Source: Thiobacter sp. AK1 (GTDB taxonomy: Bacteria > Pseudomonadota > Gammaproteobacteria > Burkholderiales > Thiobacteraceae). From it: a stretch of DNA of 64,000 bases. The stretch spans positions 119,645-183,644 of the forward strand of contig NZ_JBAJEX010000005.1 in assembly GCF_039822265.1 (NCBI RefSeq), read 5' to 3'. Positions 26,036-34,436 of this stretch are shown piece after piece; the stretch's first letter is position 1, and every line of letters begins with the position of its first letter. Under the pieces are notes generated by a model. The model ran no database searches. It worked only from the letters and a program-made list of their open reading frames with translations, and was not told where the DNA came from. Made by a program: the position numbers and the translations under genes.

Positions 26036-26710
26036 CTAGAGCAGTCCTCGCTGCGCGAAAGACACACCGCCGCCGGCTGCGACGACGAAGTGGTCCAGCA
26101 CGCGCACGTCCACCAGGGCGAGTGCTTCTTTGAGCGCCCGGGTGAGTGCCTGGTCGGCCTGGCTGGGCTCGGCCACACCGGACGGGTGGTTGTGAGCCAA
26201 GATCACGGCCGCGGCGTTGTGGTGGAGCGCCCGCTTGACCACCTCGCGCGGATAGACGCTCGTTTCCTTGAGGGTGCCACGAAACAGTTCCTCGAAGGCA
26301 ATCACGCGGTTTTGCGCATCGAGGAACAGCACCGCGAACACCTCGTGTTCCCGCGGCCCCAGGCGCAGCCGCAGGTAGTCGCGCACCGCCTGGGGCGAAC
26401 ACAGGGCGTCGTCATGCTGCGCGGATTCGGCCAGCGCCCGGCGCGCCATTTCCAGCACCGCCTGCATCTGCGCATATTTGGCAGGGCCCATGCCGGGCAC
26501 GCTGCAAAACGCCTCCAAGCTCGCGCCGAACAGGCGATTGAGGCTACCAAACCGGGCAATGAGCTCCCGCGCCAAATCCACGGCGCTCTTGCCAGTCACG
26601 CCAGTGCGCAGGAAGATGGCCAGCAGTTCCGCATCGGAGAGGGCGTGTGCGCCCTGCCTGATGAGCCGCTCCCGCGGCCGTTCCGAAACGGGCCAGTCCG
26701 TGATCGCCAT
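26036..26710 (-). CDS. radC: RadC-family JAB1/MPN metalloprotein
   Basis: A 224-residue protein with an N-terminal helix-hairpin-helix ([11 protein letters not shown], 71-81) and a C-terminal JAB/MPN domain whose zinc site is H173-x-H175 ... D186 (HNHPSG...SQAD). The historical link to DNA repair is weak, and the molecular role is uncertain despite the common name. It is divergent from coaBC, with about 40 bases between the start codons. Confidence 0.93.
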   Translation of the reverse strand: MAITDWPVSERPRERLIRQGAHALSDAELLAIFLRTGVTGKSAVDLARELIARFGSLNRLFGASLEAFCSVPGMGPAKYAQMQAVLEMARRALAESAQHDDALCSPQAVRDYLRLRLGPREHEVFAVLFLDAQNRVIAFEELFRGTLKETSVYPREVVKRALHHNAAAVILAHNHPSGVAEPSQADQALTRALKEALALVDVRVLDHFVVAAGGGVSFAQRGLL

Positions 26711-26748
26711 GGCAGGATCCTCGCGCTTACCGGTAGAATGAAGGGATT

Positions 26749-27951
26749 ATGTCCGATTTCGATGGCAAACGCATATTGCTGGGGGTGACCGGCGGCATCG
26801 CGGCCTACAAGGCCGCGGAGCTGGTCCGGCTCATGCGCCGGCAGCACATGGACGTGCAGGTGGTGATGACCGAGGCCGCCACCCAGTTCATCACGCCCGT
26901 GACGCTGCAGGCCCTATCGGGGAAGCCCGTATTCACCAGCCTGTGGGACGCGCGTATCGACCACGGCATGGCCCACATCGAATTCACCCGCGCTACCGAT
27001 GCTTGCCTGATCGCGCCCGCCAGCGCCGATTTCCTGGCCAAGCTGGCGCAAGGGCGGGCCGACGATTTGCTTTCCACCCTGTGTCTGGCACGGCAATGTC
27101 CGCTCCTGGTGGCGCCGGCGATGAACCGGCAAATGTGGGATAACCCCGCCACCCAGCGCAATCTGGAACGAATCCGGGAAGACGGCATCGTGGTGCTGGG
27201 GCCGGCGGCAGGCGAACAGGCCTGCGGAGAATCCGGCATGGGACGCATGCTGGAGCCGGAAGAGCTGTTGGAAGATCTGGAAGCTTTCTTCCAACCCAAG
27301 CTGCTAGCGGGCAAGCGAGTGCTGGTCACGGCCGGCCCCACCTGGGAAGCCGTCGACGCGGTGCGTGGCATCACCAACCGCTCATCCGGCAAGATGGGTT
27401 ATGCGGTAGCCCGCGCCGCCCTGGAAGCCGGGGCGAAGGTGACGCTGATCACCGGTCCCACCGCCCTGAAACCGCCGCGCGGGGCGCACGTGATCCCGGT
27501 GGTGAGCGCGCAGGAGATGCTCAATGCCGTCAACGCCGAGGTGGGCGAAGCGGACATCTTCATCAGCGTGGCGGCGGTAGCCGATTATTACGTGCTCAAC
27601 CCCTCCGAGCAGAAGATCAAGAAGGACGCCCACATCCTGACCCTGGAGCTTGCGCCCAATCCGGACATCCTGGCCAATGTCACCAGTCGCGCCAATCCTC
27701 CCTTCTGCGTGGGTTTTGCCGCGGAAAGCGAGAATCTGTACGAATTCGCCGAACTCAAACGCCGACGCAAGAATCTGCCCTTGCTCGCGGCCAACCTGGT
27801 CACGGAGGCCGTGGGCGGGGACGAGTCCCGTCTCACCCTGTTCGACGACAATGGCGTGCACGCCCTCGCGCCCGGGCCCAAGCTGACGCTCGCGCGCCAG
27901 CTCATCCGCCACATCGCCACCCTGTACGCCGCTACGCATTCCGTGCGTTGA
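26749..27951 (+). CDS. coaBC: Bifunctional phosphopantothenoylcysteine decarboxylase/phosphopantothenate-cysteine ligase
   Basis: A 400-residue fusion of CoaC (about 1-190, flavoprotein decarboxylase) and CoaB (about 190-400, ligase) for coenzyme A synthesis. CoaC motifs: GVTGGIAAYKAAELVR, APAMNRQMW and the catalytic-cysteine loop GEQACGESGMGRM. CoaB begins with VLVTAGPTWEAVDAVRGITN and contains AVADYYVLN. A -10-like TAGAAT (26734-26739) lies only 9 bases before the ATG, so the mRNA leader may be very short. Next to dut, the usual betaproteobacterial arrangement. Confidence 0.95.
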   Translation: MSDFDGKRILLGVTGGIAAYKAAELVRLMRRQHMDVQVVMTEAATQFITPVTLQALSGKPVFTSLWDARIDHGMAHIEFTRATDACLIAPASADFLAKLAQGRADDLLSTLCLARQCPLLVAPAMNRQMWDNPATQRNLERIREDGIVVLGPAAGEQACGESGMGRMLEPEELLEDLEAFFQPKLLAGKRVLVTAGPTWEAVDAVRGITNRSSGKMGYAVARAALEAGAKVTLITGPTALKPPRGAHVIPVVSAQEMLNAVNAEVGEADIFISVAAVADYYVLNPSEQKIKKDAHILTLELAPNPDILANVTSRANPPFCVGFAAESENLYEFAELKRRRKNLPLLAANLVTEAVGGDESRLTLFDDNGVHALAPGPKLTLARQLIRHIATLYAATHSVR

Positions 27952-28038
27952 GCGGCGTCGACTCCGTTCCACCCGTCCCTGCGAGCGGGCATAATAAACG
28001 CCATCCGCGCCCGCGGTGACCGCAAAGATAGCCTCCCC

Positions 28039-28488
28039 ATGGACTGCATTGACCTGATGATCCTCGACCCGCGGGTACGGGATCTTTTGCCTGCCTATGC
28101 CACACCCGGTTCCGCGGGGCTCGATCTGCGCGCCGCCATCGACGCGCCCCTCACCCTGAAGCCCGGCGACACGGAGCTGATTCCCACGGGGCTTGCCATC
28201 CACATCGGCGATCCGGGTTATGCCGGGATGATCCTGCCCCGCTCGGGCCTCGGCCACAAGCATGGCATCGTCCTGGGCAATCTGGTGGGCCTCATCGATT
28301 CCGACTACCAAGGGCAGCTCTTTGTCTCCTGCTGGAATCGGGGACGCGAGCCATTTGAGCTGCAACCCCTGGAGCGAATTGCCCAACTCGTCATCGTGCC
28401 GGTGGCACGTGTGAGCTTCAACATCGTGGAAGCCTTCGAGGCCAGCCACCGGGGCAGTGGCGGCTTCGGCAGCACGGGTAAGCACTGA
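28039..28488 (+). CDS. dut: dUTP diphosphatase
   Basis: A 149-residue trimeric dUTPase with all five motifs in order: [35 protein letters not shown] and the C-terminal GSGGFGSTG arm. It hydrolyses dUTP to dUMP, keeping uracil out of DNA and feeding dTMP synthesis. Starts at ATG 28039, 88 bases after coaBC; a CATAATA element near 27990 may be part of a separate promoter. Confidence 0.96.
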   Translation: MDCIDLMILDPRVRDLLPAYATPGSAGLDLRAAIDAPLTLKPGDTELIPTGLAIHIGDPGYAGMILPRSGLGHKHGIVLGNLVGLIDSDYQGQLFVSCWNRGREPFELQPLERIAQLVIVPVARVSFNIVEAFEASHRGSGGFGSTGKH

Positions 28489-28637
28489 AATCACAGCGAG
28501 TCGGCCTCGCCACGCTGGCATGGAAGCTGCTTCGTAGGCCGCAAGGAGACACCGGCGAGAGGGGGCGTCAAGCCCCGGGCGTCGGGATGACACACTCCGG
28601 TCCATGAACCGGAGAGGCGTAAGGAGCGGGAAGCGAC
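28489..28637 (+). other. 5' leader of the diguanylate cyclase gene with a hairpin
   Basis: A 149-base gap without a gene. It holds a perfect stem CTCCGGT / ACCGGAG with a 6-base loop (28596-28615) immediately before AAGGAG (28621-28626), the likely ribosome-binding site. I checked for a c-di-GMP riboswitch pattern and do not see one. Confidence 0.4.
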
Positions 28638-30113
28638 ATGAAACCCTCCATCGCCCGCCTGTTTCTGGTGGGTTTTTTTGTGCTGGCCCTGGCCGCCTCG
28701 GCGGCGGGATTTCTGCTGCACGCGGCGGTCGCCCTGCATCAACACTTCGTGCGCAACCAACCGCCCGCCTACGCCGGGGCGGTGCTTTCAGCGCAGCTGC
28801 AAAGCCTGCCCATCCGCCTGCGCGGCGAGGCGCGCGCCATCGCCCATTCCCCTCTCACCGTGCAGGCCCTTGCCCAAGGGTCGGACACGGAGCGTCAGAA
28901 TCTCGTCGCCACCCTGCGCGGCTTCTACCCAGAACTCCACGAAATCCAGATCCTCAGCGAAGACCAGGCGGCGGGCCGCAGCCCCATTCCCGGCAGCCTG
29001 AGCACCACCCAGCGCAAGCTGATCGACGCCTTGCGGGAACGACCCGACAGCACCGACGCCATGACGGTGGAGCGTTTGAGCCTGCGCTTTTCCGCCCCCG
29101 TGCGTCACCCTGATGACAATCGTCTGCTGGGCTTTGTGCTGCTGGCGCGCGATCTCGGCGACATCCAGCTGCTGTTCGCCGGCACGCCGTTGTTGGATGG
29201 CTATGCCGAGCTGCAGCAGCAGGACGGCAACCGCTTCGAGACCCTGCTCAAGCGCGGCGACGAAAGCCTCAAGAGCGTCTCAGCACCACGTTACACGGAG
29301 ATATCGGGCACGCCCTGGCGGCTCGCCACCTGGTCAGCCCCGGGCCCCACGGGCCTGCTCGCCGATGTGCGCATGAGCTTCGTGCTGGTGTGGGCGGGCC
29401 TGATCCTGCTGATGGCCCTGGCCCTAGCCCTCATCTACTTTTACGGGAATCGCGCGCTCCAGGATGACCTTGCGGCCCTCACCAAACTGTTTTCCGACAT
29501 CTCCCACAACCGCATGCGCAAGAGCTATAACGTGCAGCTCGAAGAGGTGCAGCCGGCCTACCTCATCATGTATCAGCTGGGCAAGCTGATGGTGGGCAAG
29601 CATCTGGCGGCGGTGAACTCGGCCGGCATGGATCACCTCTCCCAGGTACACAACCGACGCAGCTTCGATGCCAAACAGCGCGAAATCTACCAGCAGGCGA
29701 AGGAAGGCTGGCCCGCGAGCCTGCTCATCCTGGACATCGACGACTTCAAGCGCGTCAACGACACCTACGGCCACGACGCCGGCGACCAGCTCATCATCCA
29801 GTTCGGCAAACTGCTCAAGGAACGCCTGCGCTCCAGCGATTTCGTGGCCCGCTTAGGCGGCGATGAGTTCTGTGTGATCTTCCCCAACACACCCTTGAAA
29901 CGGGCGATGGAGTTGGCCGACCGGCTGCGCCGCAGCATGCCGGCCACCGTGGAGCTGGCGCCGGGCGTTATGCACGCGTTGTCCTGGAGCGGCGGCTTAT
30001 CCGAATTCAGTCGCCACGATCAGGCGGAAAATGCCGCTCTGGCGCGCGCCGACCAGGCCCTGCTGGAAGCTAAACGGGGCGGACGCAACCGCACGCAGAT
30101 GAAGGCCGCCTGA
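28638..30113 (+). CDS. Membrane diguanylate cyclase (GGDEF domain)
   Basis: A 491-residue protein that makes cyclic di-GMP from two GTP. An N-terminal helix (about 8-30) and a second helix (about 250-275) enclose a roughly 220-residue periplasmic sensor domain, then a linker/HAMP-like stretch leads to the GGDEF domain. The active motif is intact, GGDEF at 407-411, and an inhibitory I-site RSSD (398-401) lies five residues before it. Dyad GHDAGD also present. Signal unknown; the sensor region is not a recognised CHASE or Cache family from sequence alone. Confidence 0.92.
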   Translation: MKPSIARLFLVGFFVLALAASAAGFLLHAAVALHQHFVRNQPPAYAGAVLSAQLQSLPIRLRGEARAIAHSPLTVQALAQGSDTERQNLVATLRGFYPELHEIQILSEDQAAGRSPIPGSLSTTQRKLIDALRERPDSTDAMTVERLSLRFSAPVRHPDDNRLLGFVLLARDLGDIQLLFAGTPLLDGYAELQQQDGNRFETLLKRGDESLKSVSAPRYTEISGTPWRLATWSAPGPTGLLADVRMSFVLVWAGLILLMALALALIYFYGNRALQDDLAALTKLFSDISHNRMRKSYNVQLEEVQPAYLIMYQLGKLMVGKHLAAVNSAGMDHLSQVHNRRSFDAKQREIYQQAKEGWPASLLILDIDDFKRVNDTYGHDAGDQLIIQFGKLLKERLRSSDFVARLGGDEFCVIFPNTPLKRAMELADRLRRSMPATVELAPGVMHALSWSGGLSEFSRHDQAENAALARADQALLEAKRGGRNRTQMKAA

Positions 30114-30117
30114 AACC

Positions 30118-30597
30118 TCAGTGCCCCATCTGGGTACTGGAGAACAATAGCTCGTGGGCGCGGCGGGCGAATTCCTCCGCCTTCGCGTCGTCGATGAAGA
30201 GCTTGATCAGCTTGCGGCAGGAATCGATGGTGGCTGCCAGTTCTTGGGGCGTATCGCCGGATTCCTGGATCTTCTTCACCACCTTGGCACTCTGAGGACC
30301 CAGCAGGGAGCGCGCCAAAGTGGCGAGTTCCGCCTTCGGATCCCCCACACCGAGCCCACGTCGCCCCGCCTCCTCCGCGGTGGCGATGAAGCCTTCCTGA
30401 GCCAAGGTGGTGAGCGCCCCTTCCACGTCGGGCAGGCCCAGCCCCCGTTCCATGATTCGGGCAACCGGCGACTTGCCGTCCACCAGAATCAGCACGCGAC
30501 GCAGGGCTTGGGACAACCCGTGGGTACGCCGCTCGAATTCCTCTTCGCCCTTGGCGGTGCGCACGAATACCAGTCGCGGGTCCATGGCGAACTCCAT
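30118..30597 (-). CDS. Hypothetical protein, possibly with a winged-helix-like domain (159 aa)
   Basis: A 159-residue soluble, helix-rich protein. Residues about 20-65 read like a small winged-helix or response segment (LSQALRRVLILVDGKSPVARI, then LGLPDVEGALTTLAQEGFI), and 85-159 are helical. No family is recognised with confidence. The ATG at 30597 shares one base with the stop codon of the upstream membrane gene (TGATG), so the two are co-translated. Tail to tail with the diguanylate cyclase gene. Confidence 0.65.
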   Translation of the reverse strand: MEFAMDPRLVFVRTAKGEEEFERRTHGLSQALRRVLILVDGKSPVARIMERGLGLPDVEGALTTLAQEGFIATAEEAGRRGLGVGDPKAELATLARSLLGPQSAKVVKKIQESGDTPQELAATIDSCRKLIKLFIDDAKAEEFARRAHELLFSSTQMGH

Positions 30598-30896
30598 CAA
30601 GCGGAGAGCTCCTCGATCACCGTGTAGATGAGCTTGATGGTGATGGCCACGTAGATCGCGCCGAAGAAAAAGATCAACGACACCACGTAGCGCAGAGTGG
30701 TCTCCGACAACTCACCCAGGAAGGGCATGGCTGCGTAGCCGATGGCGAACAGCGTCACCATCGCCGACAACACACGCCAGCGCTTGCCCACCACGCCGCC
30801 GGGCACGCGCGACTTCAGGCTGAACACCAGCCACAGGCAGTACAGCATGACGATGATGGCCGAAGCCATGATGACTGTGATGATCTCGACATCCAT
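30597..30896 (-). CDS. Small three-helix membrane protein (99 aa)
   Basis: A 99-residue protein with three hydrophobic segments (about 5-25, 43-62, 70-92), beginning MDVEIITVIMASAIIVMLYC. Function unknown. AGGAAA lies before the ATG at 30896. Translationally coupled to the downstream 159-residue protein, so the pair probably acts together. Confidence 0.7.
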   Translation of the reverse strand: MDVEIITVIMASAIIVMLYCLWLVFSLKSRVPGGVVGKRWRVLSAMVTLFAIGYAAMPFLGELSETTLRYVVSLIFFFGAIYVAITIKLIYTVIEELSA

Positions 30897-31177
30897 GTTG
30901 GCGTTTCCTCGTTGTTATTGGATTTTGTCGCTCCTGGAGAACGATCCCGCGCCCCATGCCGGGAGGCGCTAGCGTAGCACAAGCGAGTCCTTTCGGACCA
31001 CGAGCACCCCACCAGAAACGCTTATGCAAATTCCGGACCAAGCCACAGGGCCCAGTGTCCAGGAATGACACCCACGCCCCAGAAGCCGGGATCGATCTGG
31101 CTCAGTGTCAACCAAGGCTGGCGCTAGATGCGACGGGCGCGGGTGGTTTTTGCTCCCTGCAGTCACTACACAACGCC
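30897..31177. other. Intergenic region without a supported gene
   Basis: About 280 bases between the membrane-protein gene and the LexA-like gene. Open frames crossing it in either direction lack ribosome-binding sites and family resemblance. The promoter of the leftward pair must lie here, but I see no clear -35/-10. Confidence 0.5.
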
Positions 31178-31206
31178 TTGACCATCGAACCATCGTTCGA
31201 TAGCAT
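31178..31206 (+). promoter_or_regulatory. Promoter with an overlapping palindromic operator of the LexA-like gene
   Basis: TTGACC (31178-31183), 17-base spacer, TAGCAT (31201-31206). The 18-base palindrome ATCGAACCATCGTTCGAT (31184-31201) fills the spacer: arms ATCGAAC/GTTCGAT around CATC. The core CGAAC-N4-GTTCG resembles the LexA box of Gram-positive bacteria. A repressor there would block RNA polymerase, so autoregulation is likely. The predicted transcription start coincides with the ATG at 31213. Confidence 0.75.
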
Positions 31207-31212
31207 GCCGGC

Positions 31213-31788
31213 ATGGCCGACGACGCCGACTACCTCGCCAAACTCCAGGATTTCTACGCCCGGCATCGGGTCCTGCCTGCCTACTCCACCATGGGTGAGC
31301 TCCTCGGCCTGCGCTCCAAGTCTTCGGTGGCGGCCCTGGTGGGCCGACTCAAGCTGGCGGGGTATCTCGAAACCGCCCCGGACCGGCGACTCAAACCCAC
31401 GGCGCGCTTTTTCGAGCGGCCACGGGTGGATGGCGTGCGAGCGGGACGACCCCACCCCGCCGGCGAAGGGGGTAGCGAGGCCCTCACCCTGGACGAATAT
31501 CTCATCGAGCGGCCGTCGCGAACCGTATTGATTCCGGTCAAGGGCGATTCCATGATCGACGCCGGTATCCGCGACGGCGACATCGTCGTGGTGGAGCGCA
31601 AGCCCACTGCGGAGGTGGGCGACATCGTGGTGGCGGTGGTGGATAACGAGTTCACCCTGAAATACCTGGACAAAGACCGCCAGGGCTTCCTCCTGCGAGC
31701 CGCCAACCCCGCCTATGCCCCCATCCGCCCGGCGGGCAGCCTGGAAATTTACGGCGTGGTGGTGGGGCTGGTACGCAAGTACCGCTGA
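31213..31788 (+). CDS. LexA-like S24-family autoproteolytic repressor
   Basis: A 191-residue repressor: an N-terminal winged-helix domain (about 1-65, LRSKSSVAALVGRLKLAGYL) joined to a LexA-type peptidase domain. The catalytic dyad is S113 (GDSMIDAG) and K150 (EFTLKY), and the scissile Ala77-Gly78 (RAGRP) is in place, so RecA-stimulated self-cleavage is expected. The N-terminal domain differs from the classical LexA start (LTxRQxEIL), suggesting a second LexA-like protein with its own target set. No Shine-Dalgarno precedes the ATG. Confidence 0.85.
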   Translation: MADDADYLAKLQDFYARHRVLPAYSTMGELLGLRSKSSVAALVGRLKLAGYLETAPDRRLKPTARFFERPRVDGVRAGRPHPAGEGGSEALTLDEYLIERPSRTVLIPVKGDSMIDAGIRDGDIVVVERKPTAEVGDIVVAVVDNEFTLKYLDKDRQGFLLRAANPAYAPIRPAGSLEIYGVVVGLVRKYR

Positions 31789-31824
31789 GCTCGCGCCCAT
31801 CGCCCGCAAACTTTTCCCCGCGCC

Positions 31825-31870
31825 TTGACATAGTGTAATAGAGACACTAATCTTGGTGTCTCGATGACAC
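31825..31870 (+). promoter_or_regulatory. Promoter and probable NrtR operator of the nrtR-nadA operon
   Basis: TTGACA (31825-31830), 17-base spacer, TAATCT (31848-31853). The spacer begins with the palindrome TAGTGTAATAGAGACACTA (31831-31849; arms TAGTGT/ACACTA, 7-base centre). A second inverted repeat GTGTC-TCGAT-GACAC (31856-31870) overlaps the start codon. Both would let the encoded regulator shut off its own transcription. The start ATG (31864) is only 10 bases after the -10. Confidence 0.75.
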
Positions 31871-32553
31871 GAAACGAAGCCGTGGCTCCGTACTGCTATT
31901 CCCATCCCCATCCCGCGGTCACCACCGACGTGGTGCTGTTCACCATCCGAGAGGAGACGCTGCAGGTGCTGCTCGTGCGCCGGCGCAATGCCCCGTTTGC
32001 CGGCCAGTGGGCCCTGCCCGGGGGGTTTTTGGATCCCGCGGAGGATCTCATCACCTGCGCCCTACGTGAGCTGGCCGAGGAGACGGGCATCACCGACGTC
32101 TATCTGGAGCAGCTCTACACCTTCGGTCGCCCCGACCGGGATCCCCGGGGGCGGGTCATCTCCGTGACCTACTATGGCCTCGCCCCCGCCGACCGCCTCA
32201 CCCTCAAGGCAGGTTCCGATGCCAAGCAGACAGCCTGGTTTCCCTATGGCGCGCTGCCTCCCCTCGCCTTCGATCATCGCGAAATCGTGGACAAGGCCCA
32301 TGAGCGCCTGGTGGCCAAGCTGGAATACTCCACCATCGCCTTCCAGTTCCTGCCCGCCCAGTTCACGCTGAGCGAGCTGCAGGAGGTCTATGAGATCATC
32401 CGCTCGGAACCCCTCGACAAGCGCAATTTCCGCAAATGGGTCCTCGCCCGCAACTTGATCGAGGAAACCGGTGCCCAGCGTCGCAATGGCAGTCATCGTC
32501 CCGCTAAACTGTTTCGCACCAAGTACCCGGGCCGCGTCGAGATCATCCGCTAG
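31864..32553 (+). CDS. nrtR: Nudix-domain transcriptional regulator, NrtR type
   Basis: A 229-residue protein with a Nudix domain (about 20-150) and a C-terminal winged-helix (about 155-215: [20 protein letters not shown] onward), the layout of NrtR, which senses ADP-ribose-type NAD metabolites and represses NAD genes. The Nudix box is complete (G54-x5-E60-x7-R68-E-x-x-E-E-x-G75), so it might also hydrolyse its ligand. Its neighbour nadA lies 25 bases downstream, which supports the NAD role. It could instead be a plain ADP-ribose pyrophosphatase, but the C-terminal HTH argues against that. Confidence 0.82.
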   Translation: MTRNEAVAPYCYSHPHPAVTTDVVLFTIREETLQVLLVRRRNAPFAGQWALPGGFLDPAEDLITCALRELAEETGITDVYLEQLYTFGRPDRDPRGRVISVTYYGLAPADRLTLKAGSDAKQTAWFPYGALPPLAFDHREIVDKAHERLVAKLEYSTIAFQFLPAQFTLSELQEVYEIIRSEPLDKRNFRKWVLARNLIEETGAQRRNGSHRPAKLFRTKYPGRVEIIR

Positions 32554-32578
32554 TGCCCCACCCAAGCCAGGAAAGTTC

Positions 32579-33583
32579 ATGGAACCAGCCCTTCCCTTCG
32601 CTGCCTTGACCGATCGTACGGCCCAGATTGACCGCATCAAGCGCATGCTGGTGGAACAGGACGCGGTGCTGGTGGCGCACTACTACACGGATGGCGCGCT
32701 CCAGACCCTCGCAGACGAAACTGGGGGCCATGTCGCCGATTCCCTGGAAATGGCGCGCTTCGGCCATGCGCACCCCGCGCGCACCCTGGTGGTCGCCGGC
32801 GTGCGCTTCATGGGCGAGACCGCCAAGATCCTCAACCCGGAAAAGCGGGTGCTGTTGGTGGAAAAGGACGCCACCTGCTCCCTGGACGACGCTTGCCCGC
32901 CGGAAGCCTTCGGCGCCTTCTGCGACGCCCATCCTGACCGCACCGTGGTGGTCTATGCCAACACCAGCGCGGCGGTCAAGGCGCGTGCCGACTGGGTGGT
33001 AACCTCCGCCATCGCGGTCAAGGTGGTGGAACATCTGCATCGACAAGGCAAGAAAATCCTCTGGGCGCCCGACAAACATCTGGGCAGTTACGTGCAGCGC
33101 GTCACCGGCGCCGACATGCTGCTGTGGCAAGGAAGCTGCGTGGTACACGAGCGTTTCAAGGCCGAGCTGCTTGCCGACATGAAACAGCGCCACCCGGCGG
33201 CAGCGGTGTTGGTGCATCCGGAAGCGCCGGCGGGCGTGGTGAGCCTAGCCGATGTAGTGGGCTCCACCACCACCCTCATCCGCGCTGCCCGCGAGTTACC
33301 CCATGCAGAGTTCATCGTCGCCACCGACAACGGCATCTTCCACAAGATGCGCGAGGCCGCGCCGGGCAAGGTCTTCATCGAGGCCCCCAGCGGCGGTGTC
33401 GGCGCCACCTGCGCAAGCTGCGCCCATTGCCCGTGGATGGCGATGAATAGCCTGGATGCCTTGGAACGGGTGCTCAGCCGAGGCGACAGCGAAGTGGTGA
33501 TCGACGAGACCGTGCGCCGCCGGGCGGTGGTGCCCATTCAGCGCATGCTGGACTTCGCCGCGGCCCAGCCGCGCACCTATTGA
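32579..33583 (+). CDS. nadA: Quinolinate synthase A
   Basis: A 334-residue [4Fe-4S] enzyme condensing iminoaspartate with dihydroxyacetone phosphate to quinolinate in de novo NAD synthesis. The three cluster ligands are C100 (ATCSLDD), C187 (GSCVVHE) and C284 (HCPWMAMN), with the family's C278-xx-C281-xx-C284 arrangement. AGGAAAG precedes the ATG at 32579. The stop codon TGA is formed by the first bases of a MITE inserted at the 3' end, so the C-terminus may have been cut or replaced slightly. Confidence 0.95.
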   Translation: MEPALPFAALTDRTAQIDRIKRMLVEQDAVLVAHYYTDGALQTLADETGGHVADSLEMARFGHAHPARTLVVAGVRFMGETAKILNPEKRVLLVEKDATCSLDDACPPEAFGAFCDAHPDRTVVVYANTSAAVKARADWVVTSAIAVKVVEHLHRQGKKILWAPDKHLGSYVQRVTGADMLLWQGSCVVHERFKAELLADMKQRHPAAAVLVHPEAPAGVVSLADVVGSTTTLIRAARELPHAEFIVATDNGIFHKMREAAPGKVFIEAPSGGVGATCASCAHCPWMAMNSLDALERVLSRGDSEVVIDETVRRRAVVPIQRMLDFAAAQPRTY

Positions 33584-33726
33584 GCGTTACGTAAGTCGTT
33601 GACAGGCTGCGCAAGTCAAACGTCATTCCCGCGAAAGCGGGAATCCAGGGTATTCCTCGCCATGTTCCTGGGTCCCCGCTTGCGCGGGGACGACACAACG
33701 GTGTGACCTACTTACGTAATGCTCAA
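33580..33726 (+). mobile_element. MITE-like repeat, copy 1
   Basis: A 147-base element flanked by TA (33578-33579 and 33727-33728). Terminal inverted repeats: left TTGAGCGTTACGTAAGT, right reads as its complement with one mismatch. Inside are two palindromes, ATTCCCGCGAAAGCGGGAAT (33625-33644) and GTCCCCGCTTGCGCGGGGAC (33672-33691). It encodes nothing. A second, inverted copy sits at 57828-57967. The first palindrome has the form of the neisserial dRS3 repeat. Confidence 0.85.
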
Positions 33727-33809
33727 TAACACTGCTGGCATCAAGTCCAGGTCCGGCCGGTCGATAAGTGCAACAGGGGCGCTGGCCCCGCCACCGGGAT
33801 CCCAGGTCG

Positions 33810-34436
33810 ATGTCACGTGCTGCGTCTCTCTGTAAGCGTCTGTCGCGTTTTTTCCGGCCAACGCCGGCCAATGCCGGTGCCGCGCAGGCGCAGCAAGCAG
33901 CCGCCGACAGCCCACCCGCCGAAGAACCGTCTCCACCTGCGCAGGCCCTACCGGATGGCCGCCCGCCCGCGGATAGCCCGCCACAGGCCAGTGTCAGGCC
34001 CGCCAGCCTTCTCTACGCCAAGGCGCTGTGGCTCGTCCTCGGTGGCATCATTCTGGCCGGCGCCGGGGCGCTGGCCTCGGCCCTGGTGCTAGAAAGCCGG
34101 CACACCCAAGCTCTGCTTAATAAGCTAGAGGCGCGCCAGGCGGCCCTGGAAAGGGAAAACCAGGCATTACGCGACTTGCCACGAATCATTGCCGCGCCCC
34201 AGCTCGCACCCGGTCCCCTCTCCGCCCAAGCCACCAGTGGGCACGCCGTGCCGGACCCGAAGGTCCCTGCCCGAAGCGCGCCGACCCAAGCCACCCCACC
34301 TGCCGCTGCGAGCCGGCCACCGGTGACCGGCGAATGCCTGCTAGCCAGCGATGACGATGTGCACACCGTGGTGCGCGAGTGCATCGACCGCTTCAACCGG
34401 GCCGCCGCCCGTGGGCTGCCCCCGCCCTCCCGATGA
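33810..34436 (+). CDS. Hypothetical membrane-anchored protein with coiled coil
   Basis: A 208-residue protein. Residues 1-75 are basic then Pro/Ala-rich, 76-105 form a membrane helix (ALWLVLGGIILAGAGALASALVL), a short coiled coil follows (LLNKLEARQAALERENQAL), and the rest is Pro-rich with a conserved-looking end GECLLASDDDVHTVVRECI. No family recognised. An earlier in-frame start exists at 33768. The stop overlaps the next start (ATGA). Confidence 0.6.
   Translation: MSRAASLCKRLSRFFRPTPANAGAAQAQQAAADSPPAEEPSPPAQALPDGRPPADSPPQASVRPASLLYAKALWLVLGGIILAGAGALASALVLESRHTQALLNKLEARQAALERENQALRDLPRIIAAPQLAPGPLSAQATSGHAVPDPKVPARSAPTQATPPAAASRPPVTGECLLASDDDVHTVVRECIDRFNRAAARGLPPPSR

Noticed and set aside
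28489..28637. Cyclic di-GMP (GEMM) riboswitch before the GGDEF gene
   Set aside because: The conserved GEMM core pattern is not visible; only a simple hairpin is present.
30969..31214. Minus-strand frame of 81 codons upstream of the LexA-like gene
   Set aside because: No ribosome-binding site, no family resemblance, and it would run across the LexA-like promoter; compositionally a chance frame.
33474..33871. Minus-strand frames across the first MITE
   Set aside because: They arise from the repeat itself and from the antisense of nadA; no start or ribosome-binding site.
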